The position numbers and the translations under genes are program-made. From NCBI GenBank assembly GCA_018436785.1, contig JAHDKR010000011.1, positions 1-43,885 of the forward strand: DNA of 43,885 bases, given 5' to 3'. The stretch's first letter is position 1; each line of letters opens with the position of its first letter. The stretch is from Synergistaceae bacterium (GTDB lineage: Bacteria; Synergistota; Synergistia; Synergistales; Aminobacteriaceae). The notes beneath the pieces are model-generated. The model was given only the letters and a program-made list of their open reading frames with translations, made no database searches and had not been told where the DNA came from. Shown one piece after another: positions 34,410-41,427 of this stretch.

Positions 34410-35204
34410 GTGCGCGTTGCTGTTCTTGTGAAACAGGTCCCCGCGACGGAAAACGTCAAGATCGACGAGACGACGGGAACCATGATACGCGAGGGTGTGG
34501 AGGCCGAGCTGAATCCGCTCGATCTGCACGCCGTGGAGGAGGCGGTCCGGCTCAAGGAGCGTTTCGAGGGGACCGAGGTCGTCGTGATCTCCATGGGGCC
34601 GCCCCAGGCAAAAAAAGCGGTGAAAGCCGCCATCGCGATGGGGTGCGACAGGGGCGTGCTGCTCTCCGACAGAAAGTTCGCCGGTTCGGACACGCTGGCC
34701 ACGGCGCGGACGCTCGCCGCGGGGCTCGTCCACGAGGGCGGGTTCGACCTGGCGCTCTCCGGCGAACGGGCAACCGACGGCGAGACGGGGCAGGTCGGCC
34801 CGGCGGTCGGGCGCATTCTGGACATGTCCGCGCTCACCTTCGTCAGCGAGGTGGAGTCGGTCGGCGCCGGCACGATCGTGGTCCGCCGCGCGGTCGAGGG
34901 AGGGCACGAACGCGTGGAGGCCCCTCTCCCCGCAATGCTCTCCGTGGTGAAGGAGATCAACGTCCCGAGGCTCTGCACGCTCGGCGGGAAGATCCGCGCG
35001 AAGAAGGCGGAGATCCCCGTCGTCGGCGCAGCCGAACTTACGATTCCGGAGGAGCACCTCGGCTTGGCGGGATCGCCCACGAAGGTGGTCAGGGTGTCGT
35101 ACCCGCAGATCACCCGCAAGGGGAAGAAGCTCTCGGCGAGCGATGACCTGGATACGGCGCTGGACGCGATCCGCGGGCTGCTCGCCGACAGAGGGGCGGT
35201 GTAG
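34410..35204 (+). CDS. etfB: Electron transfer flavoprotein beta subunit
   Basis: EtfB of an electron-transfer flavoprotein: RVAVLVKQVPATENVKID at the N terminus, INPLDLHAVEEA-type segment, and the conserved TDGETGQVGP around residues 125-135 that helps bind AMP or FAD. It starts at GTG 34410, with GGGAGG 8 bases upstream; a GTG at 34401 sits on top of that site. Followed after 3 bp by etfA. In anaerobes Etf plus a D-lactate-type dehydrogenase forms the Ldh-Etf complex, where electron bifurcation lets lactate reduce NAD. Whether this Etf bifurcates cannot be told from what I can see. Confidence 0.9.
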   Translation: MRVAVLVKQVPATENVKIDETTGTMIREGVEAELNPLDLHAVEEAVRLKERFEGTEVVVISMGPPQAKKAVKAAIAMGCDRGVLLSDRKFAGSDTLATARTLAAGLVHEGGFDLALSGERATDGETGQVGPAVGRILDMSALTFVSEVESVGAGTIVVRRAVEGGHERVEAPLPAMLSVVKEINVPRLCTLGGKIRAKKAEIPVVGAAELTIPEEHLGLAGSPTKVVRVSYPQITRKGKKLSASDDLDTALDAIRGLLADRGAV

Positions 35205-35207
35205 GTC

Positions 35208-36194
35208 ATGAACGAATACAGAGGCGTCTGGACGCTCGCGGAAGTCCGCGAAGGAAGAGTGCATCCGGTATCGTACGAACTGCTGGCGTGGGGGCGAAAT
35301 CTTGCCGACTCCCTGGAAGTTCCTCTCTCGGCGGTACTGCTGGGAAGCAACGTCGCCGGTCAGGCGGACGACCTGATCGCAGGCGGCGCGGACCAGGTCT
35401 ACGTGGTGGACACTCCCGAACTTGCGTCCTTCCTGGCGGACAGCTACACCAAGACGCTCGCCGCGCTGGTGCAACGGCATAAACCGGAAATCTTCATCGC
35501 CTCCGCCACGTCGACGGGGCGCACCATCATGCCCCTGCTCTACGTGGACGCGGAGACGGGGCTCACCGCCGACTGCACGGAGCTGACCATCGAGAAGGCG
35601 GAGCGCCTGCTGCTTCAGACGCGCCCGGCGATCGGGGGCAACGTCATGGCGGACATCAGAACCCCGCTCGGACGGCCGCAGATGTGCACTGTCCGCCCCC
35701 GCTCGAAGAAACCGCTTCCCGTGGACCGTTCGCGGACCGGAAAGGTCTTCCGCGAGAGCGTGGACAAAAGGGACCTCTCCTCCGTGATGAAGCTGCTCGA
35801 ATTCCTTCCGGAGAAGAACGTCGGCGCGCCGCTGCAGGACGCGGAGATCATCGTCTCGGGCGGCAAGGGGATGAAGAACGCGAAGAACTTCGCGATGCTC
35901 GAAGAGCTGGCGAGGCTCCTCGGCGGCTCCGTCGGCGCGTCGCGCACCGCGGTCGACCTGAACTGGGCCCCCTACTCCTCGCAGGTGGGACTCTCCGGAA
36001 AGTCCGTCACGCCGAAGCTCTACATCGCCTGCGGCATCTCCGGTGCGGTACAGCACCTCGCAGGAATGTCGGCGTCGGACACGGTCATCGCCATCAACAC
36101 CGACCCCGAGGCCCCCATCTTCCGCGTGGCGGACCTCGCCATCGTGGGGGACGTCCTCGAAGTCGTCCCCGCCCTTATAGGGAGGCTGAAATAA
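35208..36194 (+). CDS. etfA: Electron transfer flavoprotein alpha subunit
   Basis: EtfA, partner of EtfB, with the C-terminal FAD domain: LSGKSVTPKLYIACGISGAVQHLAGM (around residues 262-286), then INTDPEAPIFRVAD. The 328-aa length is usual. ATG 35208 lies 3 bp after the etfB stop, and its TAA shares a base with the start of the dehydrogenase gene (TAATG), which indicates translational coupling across the three genes. Confidence 0.92.
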   Translation: MNEYRGVWTLAEVREGRVHPVSYELLAWGRNLADSLEVPLSAVLLGSNVAGQADDLIAGGADQVYVVDTPELASFLADSYTKTLAALVQRHKPEIFIASATSTGRTIMPLLYVDAETGLTADCTELTIEKAERLLLQTRPAIGGNVMADIRTPLGRPQMCTVRPRSKKPLPVDRSRTGKVFRESVDKRDLSSVMKLLEFLPEKNVGAPLQDAEIIVSGGKGMKNAKNFAMLEELARLLGGSVGASRTAVDLNWAPYSSQVGLSGKSVTPKLYIACGISGAVQHLAGMSASDTVIAINTDPEAPIFRVADLAIVGDVLEVVPALIGRLK

Positions 36195-37651
36195 TGAGCG
36201 GCGCATTCTTCGGCAACACGGACGCTCTGCGCGAGCGCTACAACACGATCACTCCGGAGATCCTTGCGGAGCTGAAGGCGGCCGTCGGGGCGAAGAACGT
36301 CGTCGCCGGCGACCCCGACGCTCTGGAGAGCTACGCCTCGGACGAGGCGGGCATCATGTTCACCTCCATGCCGGACGCCGTTGTGAAGGCGGAGAACACG
36401 GAACACGTCTCCGCCGTGATGCAGCTTGCATCCAAGTACAAAATTCCGGTCACGCCGAGGGGCGCGGGGAGCGGACTCGCCGGGGCGGCGGTCCCGCTGT
36501 GCGGCGGCATCGTCCTCTCGATGGAGAAGATGAACCGCATCCTCGAAATCGACGCGATCAACCGCGTCGCAGTGGTGGAGCCGGGCGTGGTCACCAACGA
36601 GCTCTGCAAGGCCGTCGCCGAGCACGGATTTCTCTACGCCGGCTACCCGATGAGCACCGAAACCAGCTTCATCGCGGGGAATGTGGCCACCAACGCGGGC
36701 GGCGGCAAGGTCATCCGCTACGGCAACACGCGCCGCCACATTCTCGGCCTGGAGGTTGTCATTCCGTCCGGAACCGTCCTCAACCTCGGCGGCCGTATCC
36801 GCAAGGACACGTGGGGGTACAGCCTGATGCAGCTCATCATCGGCTCGGAGGGGACGCTCGGCGTCGTCACTAAGGTCATCGTCAACCTGGAGCCAAAGCC
36901 GGGCAAGACGGTGAACCTCCTCGCCGCATTCCCCGATCTCGACTCGGCGGTGGACAGCGTGGCGAAGGTCATCCGCACCGGCATCCCGGTCATCTCCTGC
37001 GAGCTGCTGGACAAGATCTCGGTGAACATCACCACGAAGCACGTCAACACACCGCTCCCCTACCAGGACAAAGCAGACGCCTTTTTGCTCATCCAGATAG
37101 AGGGCGACTCGGAGGAGCGTCTCGAAGACGGCTACGAGAAGGTGGGAAACCTCTGCCTTCAGAACGGCGCGCTGGAAGTATTCGTGGCGGAGAGCCGCAC
37201 CGAATCCACGGCAATATGGAACATCCGGCAGAACCTCGCCGAAGCCATGCGCGCCTACGACCCGTACTGCTCGCTCAGCGGCGACATGGTGGTTCCCCTC
37301 TCCGCCGTCCCCGAGATGGTGGAGGAGATACGCAAGGCGGCGAAGGAACGCGGCATCGCGGTCGGCATCCTGGGACACATCGCCGACGGCAACCTCCACC
37401 CGATCATCTTCAAGCCGGAGTCGATGGAGCCTATGGAGTGGGCGGAGTACGCGGAGACCTTCTACGACGATTTGACCAGCGTCGCGCTCCGGCTCGGCGG
37501 CGTGGGAAGCGGAGAGCACGGCATCGGCTACGTAAAGATGCCCATCTTCCTTCATTCGAAGACCGACGAAGAGCTGGAGATTATGCGCGGGATCAAGCGA
37601 TCCTTCGACCCGCAGGGCATCCTGAACCCCGGCAAGCTGCTGGGAAACTGA
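36194..37651 (+). CDS. FAD-linked 2-hydroxyacid dehydrogenase (GlcD/LctD type)
   Basis: VAO/PCMH-type flavoenzyme: the FAD-binding PRGAGSGLAGAAVP (around residues 93-106), ETSFIAGNVATNAGG, IIGSEGTLGVVT, the metal/substrate segment GHIADGNLHP (around 395) and C-terminal GSGEHGIGYVK. The family oxidises D-lactate, glycolate or other 2-hydroxyacids. Its location right after etfBA matches the lctBCD order of anaerobes, where it feeds electrons into Etf. 485 aa, ATG 36194 coupled to the etfA stop. No Fe-S subunit is present here. Confidence 0.9.
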   Translation: MSGAFFGNTDALRERYNTITPEILAELKAAVGAKNVVAGDPDALESYASDEAGIMFTSMPDAVVKAENTEHVSAVMQLASKYKIPVTPRGAGSGLAGAAVPLCGGIVLSMEKMNRILEIDAINRVAVVEPGVVTNELCKAVAEHGFLYAGYPMSTETSFIAGNVATNAGGGKVIRYGNTRRHILGLEVVIPSGTVLNLGGRIRKDTWGYSLMQLIIGSEGTLGVVTKVIVNLEPKPGKTVNLLAAFPDLDSAVDSVAKVIRTGIPVISCELLDKISVNITTKHVNTPLPYQDKADAFLLIQIEGDSEERLEDGYEKVGNLCLQNGALEVFVAESRTESTAIWNIRQNLAEAMRAYDPYCSLSGDMVVPLSAVPEMVEEIRKAAKERGIAVGILGHIADGNLHPIIFKPESMEPMEWAEYAETFYDDLTSVALRLGGVGSGEHGIGYVKMPIFLHSKTDEELEIMRGIKRSFDPQGILNPGKLLGN

Positions 37652-37730
37652 CGGCAACAGCGGGGGCGGCCTGTACAGGACACCCCCGGCGCACTCATAC
37701 CTTACTGTAAGCACGAGAGGAGAAGAGATT

Positions 37731-38852
37731 ATGATCGACAAGAACAGGTTCGGCATTCTCGCAGTGGCGTTCGTCTGGTTCACCACCCACTTCGGCGGCG
37801 GGTTCGCCAGCGGCGTGCAGGTAGTCCAGTATTTTGTGTCCTACGGGTGGTACGCGCTCTTCCTGCCCGTCCTCTCCATCGCCATCGTCACCGCGGTGCT
37901 CTACTACGCATGGACCTTCGCCGCGATTTACTGCACCTTCGACTACCGCGAGTGGGGAAACAAATACTTCAAGCCCTTCGAGGCGCTCTTCTCCAACGCC
38001 TATGAAGTCATGTACATCCTCATCCTGCTCATCGCCTCGGCGGTGGCCTTCGCCACCGGCGGAACGGTGATGCAGCAGATCCTGGGGACTCCCTATGTCA
38101 TGAACACCGTGATCGTCGCCGTCTGCATCTTCTTCCTCACCATCTTCGGCGCGGACCTTGTCAGGAAGGCCGCCTCCACAATGGCGGTGATCATCATCGC
38201 CGGAATGCTGCTCATCTACGTGGGAAACCTGATCGTCAACTTCCCGAAGCTGCTCGCGGTCCTCAAGGAGGCTCCCGCGCCCGCGAGCTTCCTCGACGCG
38301 CTCTGGGCGTCGCTCAAATACGCGGGCTTCCAGGCGTGCGCGATGGGCGCCTACATCGCGGTGGCCGACGCGCTGAAAAGCCGAGAGGACGCGAAGAAGG
38401 CCTCGATCTGGGGCTTCATCGTCAACGCGGGAGTGCTCTGGCTTGCGACGGCGGGCATACTCCTCCACTACCCCGCCATCCTTACCGAGAAAGTTCCCGT
38501 GCTCTTCGTGGCCGCGCACGGCGGCGGCGGCGCGATAGGCACCGCCATCGTCTCGCTGCTCATCTTCCTCGCCGTGGTCTCCACCGGCGTCAGCCTCATC
38601 TTCGGCGGCGCGCGGCGCATCGTGGGACTCTGGGTGAAAGTAAAGGGATCGACAGTGGCCGGAGACAGAAAAGTGAACATCGCAGCATCTCTGATCTACG
38701 TCCTCATCACGTGGGGCATCGCGCTCTTCGGTCTTATTCCGCTGATCGCCAAAGGGTACGGGTACACCGGAGTCCTCTCCTTTCCGCTGCTCATCGTCCC
38801 GGTGCTGCTCATCGGCGTCATGCGCTCCGGAAAGTGGGGCAAAGAGCTGTAG
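37731..38852 (+). CDS. YkvI-type membrane transporter
   Basis: About 10-11 transmembrane helices, beginning with GGGFASGVQVVQYFVSYGW (residues 18-36, a glycine-rich first helix as in APC-type Na+-coupled carriers). It belongs to the YkvI family of membrane proteins, whose substrate is unknown. GAGAGGAGAAGAG precedes ATG 37731. It follows the dehydrogenase after a 79-bp gap with no strong terminator, so import of the dehydrogenase substrate is a reasonable inference. A terminator follows at 38889. Confidence 0.8.
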   Translation: MIDKNRFGILAVAFVWFTTHFGGGFASGVQVVQYFVSYGWYALFLPVLSIAIVTAVLYYAWTFAAIYCTFDYREWGNKYFKPFEALFSNAYEVMYILILLIASAVAFATGGTVMQQILGTPYVMNTVIVAVCIFFLTIFGADLVRKAASTMAVIIIAGMLLIYVGNLIVNFPKLLAVLKEAPAPASFLDALWASLKYAGFQACAMGAYIAVADALKSREDAKKASIWGFIVNAGVLWLATAGILLHYPAILTEKVPVLFVAAHGGGGAIGTAIVSLLIFLAVVSTGVSLIFGGARRIVGLWVKVKGSTVAGDRKVNIAASLIYVLITWGIALFGLIPLIAKGYGYTGVLSFPLLIVPVLLIGVMRSGKWGKEL

Positions 38853-38888
38853 AGAGTCGAAAAGTCGCCTCATTTATTCGCGCCATAC

Positions 38889-38924
38889 AGGGCGGGGGGG
38901 TATATTCCTCTCCGCCCTCTTTTT
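38889..38924 (+). terminator. Rho-independent terminator
   Basis: AGGGCGG / CCGCCCT stem with a long loop, followed by CTTTTT. It ends the etf-glcD-ykvI operon. Confidence 0.85.
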
Positions 38925-38925
38925 G

Positions 38926-38934
38926 TGATACAAT
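38926..38934 (+). promoter_or_regulatory. Extended -10 promoter of tpx
   Basis: TGATACAAT (TGn plus TACAAT) overlapping the T-run of the terminator, 35 bp before the tpx start. No clear -35. Confidence 0.5.
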
Positions 38935-38968
38935 AAGCCACAGAAATTATTTCGGAGGTGAATACGCT

Positions 38969-39481
38969 ATGGAAAGAAGAGGAATAACCACAATGAAGGG
39001 GAATCCGATGACGCTCGTCGGTCCCGGCCTGCAACCGGGAGACAAAGCGCCGGATTTCCTCGTGCTCGACCAGACAATGGCCCCGAAGACGCTGAAGGAC
39101 TACGCGGGGAAGTTCAAGGTCATATCGGTGACCCCCTCGCTGGATACCCCCGTGTGCGACCTCCAGATTCACTGGTTCAACGAGGACGCATCGAAGCAGC
39201 CGCAGGACGTGGCGGTGCTCAACATTTCGATGGACCTTCCCTTCGCCATCAAGCGCTTCTGCGCCACCGGCGGCATAGAGAACGCCGTCGCTCTCTCGGA
39301 CCACAGAGACGCATCCTTCGGAACCAACTGGGGCGTCCTGATGAAGGAGCTTCGCCTCCTCGCCCGCTCCATCTTCATCGTGGACAAGGAGGACGTCGTC
39401 CAGTACGTCCAGATCGTCCCCGAACAGACCGCCGAGCCGGACTACGAAGCCGCCCTGGCCGCACTGAAGGAGCTTATGTAA
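38969..39481 (+). CDS. tpx: Thiol peroxidase Tpx
   Basis: Atypical 2-Cys peroxiredoxin. The peroxidatic Cys63 lies in SLDTPVCDLQ and the resolving Cys98 in RFCATGGIEN, with the usual Pro-x3-Thr-x2-Cys pattern. It reduces lipid and hydrogen peroxides using thioredoxin. 170 aa, ATG 38969 with GGAGGTGAA upstream. Its 3' end and terminator have a near-copy at about 40446-40508. Confidence 0.93.
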   Translation: MERRGITTMKGNPMTLVGPGLQPGDKAPDFLVLDQTMAPKTLKDYAGKFKVISVTPSLDTPVCDLQIHWFNEDASKQPQDVAVLNISMDLPFAIKRFCATGGIENAVALSDHRDASFGTNWGVLMKELRLLARSIFIVDKEDVVQYVQIVPEQTAEPDYEAALAALKELM

Positions 39482-39489
39482 GAAGCACC

Positions 39490-39517
39490 AGGAGCCCGGA
39501 GAGATCCGGGCTCCTTT
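39490..39517 (+). terminator. Terminator of tpx
   Basis: Stem GGAGCCCGG / CCGGGCTCC with an AGAGAT loop and TTT. Bases 39491-39510 are repeated exactly at 40489-40508. Confidence 0.85.
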
Positions 39518-39566
39518 CACTCTACAGCGATGGAGACTCCATTTACCCTGTCGCATGCGATTATCG

Positions 39567-39595
39567 TTGACACTTCCGTACAAGAGCCGTACAAT
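39567..39595 (+). promoter_or_regulatory. Promoter and operator of the toxin-antitoxin pair
   Basis: TTGACA (39567-39572), a 17-bp spacer, TACAAT (39590-39595). A direct repeat CCGTACAA at 39576-39583 and 39587-39594, 11 bp apart (one helical turn), covers the spacer and -10, as expected for autoregulation by a ribbon-helix-helix antitoxin. Confidence 0.75.
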
Positions 39596-39614
39596 TATCG
39601 CGGAGGTGTTCCTC

Positions 39615-39902
39615 ATGGAGAAAACAGCAGTGAAAGAAAGCAGGATCGAAGCGCGCATTCCCTCCGATCTCAAGAAACACCTCGCCAGGGCTGCGGCCCT
39701 GCAAGGGCGCACCCTCTCCGACTTCGTCGTCTCCGCAGCGGCGGAGGCTGCCCGCCGCACCATCGAAGAAGACGCGCTGCTGCGCCTGTGCGAAGAGGAC
39801 AGCCGGGCGCTGGCCCTCGACCTCTGCGCCCCCGAAAGGGAGCCCTCCCCCAGGTTGCGTGTTGCAGCGGCCCGCTACGATGCGGCAAAACAGCCGGAAT
39901 GA
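39615..39902 (+). CDS. DUF1778 family antitoxin (TacA-like)
   Basis: 95 aa. The N-terminal ribbon-helix-helix shows ESRIEARIPSDLKKHLARAAALQGRTLSDFVVSAA, the DUF1778 pattern of antitoxins that pair with GNAT toxins. The C-terminal tail after about residue 50 would wrap the toxin. GGAGGTG precedes ATG 39615. Its TGA overlaps the toxin ATG (ATGA), as is standard. It should bind its own promoter at the CCGTACAA repeats. Confidence 0.9.
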   Translation: MEKTAVKESRIEARIPSDLKKHLARAAALQGRTLSDFVVSAAAEAARRTIEEDALLRLCEEDSRALALDLCAPEREPSPRLRVAAARYDAAKQPE

Positions 39903-40396
39903 GCTGGAGATGCGTCCCGCTTTCGCCCGCGCATGATCGCAAAACGTTCGTGTGCGGCGTGGCGGAGCTTGACGAGTATTTTCGAAATCGTGCCGGGCAG
40001 GATCAAAAGAGAGGCTTCGCCTCGGTCTACGTCGCCGAATCCGAAACCGGCAAGAAGAATGCAGTCTGCGGCTACTACACACTCTCCGCAGCAGGCGTCC
40101 TTCTTGTGAATCTCCCCGAGGCTCTGAGGGTAAAAATGCCGCGATACCCCTCCGTCCCGGCGGTTCGACTCGGAAGACTCGCAGTCTCGCTCGATTGCCG
40201 GGGGCGAGGTCTTGGAGAATACCTGCTCATCGACGCCATACGCAGAAGCCTGTCCGCTTCCGTCGGGTGGACTCTTTTCGTCGTCGACGCAAAAGACGAG
40301 AACGCCCGGCGTTTCTACCTGCACTTCGGATTCGCCTCCCTTCCCAAGGAAGAGCGAACGCTCTATCTTCGACGCAAGGATATCGAAAGACTGTAG
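39899..40396 (+). CDS. GNAT acetyltransferase toxin (TacT-like)
   Basis: 165 aa. The family acetylates the amino group of aminoacyl-tRNA and stops translation. Visible: LGRLAVSLDCRGRGLG, the acetyl-CoA motif A (RGRGLG at 101-106), and the catalytic Tyr140 in RRFYLHFGF. N-terminal LDEYFRNRAGQDQKRG fits TacT-type proteins. ATGA overlap with the antitoxin. All key residues are intact, so the pair is probably functional. Confidence 0.9.
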   Translation: MSWRCVPLSPAHDRKTFVCGVAELDEYFRNRAGQDQKRGFASVYVAESETGKKNAVCGYYTLSAAGVLLVNLPEALRVKMPRYPSVPAVRLGRLAVSLDCRGRGLGEYLLIDAIRRSLSASVGWTLFVVDAKDENARRFYLHFGFASLPKEERTLYLRRKDIERL

Positions 40397-40410
40397 CCGA
40401 CTACCAATGA

Positions 40411-40473
40411 GCTTTCAATGCTGTCCGCAGCGACGACGGAACACCCCTGGCCACGCTGAAGGAGATTATGTAG
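40411..40473 (+). pseudogene. Vestigial tpx-like 3' tail
   Basis: An in-frame stretch ending LATLKEIM-stop, matching the end of thiol peroxidase (LAALKELM-stop), just before a second copy of the tpx terminator. The upstream residues (AFNAVRSDDGTP) do not match tpx, so it is a short tail duplicate or a remnant. It cannot be translated as Tpx. Confidence 0.5.
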
Positions 40474-40486
40474 CGTAACGGAACAA

Positions 40487-40521
40487 CGGGAGCCCGGAGA
40501 GATCCGGGGCCTCGCTTTTTT
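40487..40521 (+). terminator. Second copy of the tpx-type terminator
   Basis: Identical over 20 bp (40489-40508) to the tpx terminator, with an extra G in the stem and a run of six T. It ends the toxin-antitoxin transcript. Confidence 0.8.
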
Positions 40522-40535
40522 CAGCACTCGAATGA

Positions 40536-40835
40536 TCACTCCCGGCGCAGTCTTCCCTCGCGGATTTCGGCGAGCTGTTCAGGAGTAAAACCGGTGTACA
40601 GAAGAATTTTATCCTCGGGCTCTCCGTTCCCGAGCATAGCCAAGGCTACCGAAATGCCTTTCTCCAGCTGCCCCTCCTCTCGACCTTCCTCTCGGCCTTC
40701 CTCGCGCCCTTGCTTCTTGTACCTTCGTATCTCTTTCTCCAGATAGGTCAGCATCCCCTCAGCCCCCTTCTGTTCAAAGTATTCGTCCGGAGCGCCTTCT
40801 TTCCTCTTTATACTCATACGAACCATCGTACTCAA
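40536..40835 (-). pseudogene. C-terminal remnant of an Rpn-type nuclease
   Basis: The frame carries the typical tail of Rpn (YhgA-like PD-(D/E)XK) proteins: MLTYLEKEIRRYKK, the GREEGREEGREEG run, then ALAMLGNGEPEDKILLYTGFTPEQLAEIREGR. The N-terminal nuclease domain of about 200 residues is missing, so only the helical tail remains. No convincing ribosome site is seen for the start; a possible one lies before ATG 40754. It overlaps the VapB-like frame by 62 bp. Confidence 0.55.
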
Positions 40836-40986
40836 TTGTCCCGAAGAGGGAAATCAGCTCCTCAGCCCGGCGTTTCCGCTCCAACTCCTGATGCGCATGA
40901 TCGACCGTCTCTCTTTTCGTCTTCACTCCAGCGGCGCGTACTGCGGCTTCCGGGAGTCTTCTTTTGACATCATCGTTTTCGGGCAT
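40774..40986 (-). CDS. VapB-type antitoxin, orphan
   Basis: 70 aa. The segment VKTKRETVDHAHQELERKRRAEELISLFGTIEYDGSYEYKEERRR fits the C-terminal half of VapB antitoxins (KTKREAVxxAL..., GTIDYDPDYDYK). The N-terminal DNA-binding part (RTTVNIDDEL-like) is replaced by MPENDDVKRRLPEAAVRAAG. No VapC PIN toxin follows; an Rpn tail in another frame does. ATG 40986 has GGGAGGTGCG upstream. Probably a remnant. Confidence 0.55.
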   Translation of the reverse strand: MPENDDVKRRLPEAAVRAAGVKTKRETVDHAHQELERKRRAEELISLFGTIEYDGSYEYKEERRRSGRIL

Positions 40987-41427
40987 TGAACGCACCTCCC
41001 GACATACACTTTGAGCCAAATTATAACACCCTCGATACTGCTCTGCGCTGTTCGCCGGAGCCTCCACAGCACCGAGCCGCTACCACAGCAACAACCCGTC
41101 CAACACACTGTTTTCCAAAGAAAATACTCTTTCTCCGGCGCCCTTTTATGCTATGATTCTTCCTGGTTTTCTTTGCTGTCCAAAATAACTCGCGGAAAGA
41201 AATGGCTTCCGTTTTTTCCAGGGGTCTGAAACGCGGTTTTGGACAAAAGCGAGCCCGTCTGCCGTTTCTAACTTTCAAATGGCGAAACCGTCACCCCAGA
41301 GGTTCTTTAAAAAATTTCCCACGTTAAAGCGTGACATGGGCGGCATTATGAAAGCGTTCAAGATTCTGCAATACAAGAAGTAAAAAAGGGCGGAAAAGAA
41401 AAAGCTTCGCTAAACAGGGGAGAGGCA
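40987..41427. other. Gene-poor AT-rich spacer
   Basis: No clear gene. The stretch between the VapB remnant and the SNF2 helicase is noticeably AT-rich. A 34-codon frame at 41279-41383 (MAKPSPQRFFKK...ILQYKK) is open but has no ribosome site. A ribosome site GGGGAGAGG precedes the helicase. Confidence 0.45.

Noticed and set aside
41279..41383. 34-codon frame before the helicase
   Set aside because: No ribosome site, no recognisable content; the open frame extends upstream without a start of its own.
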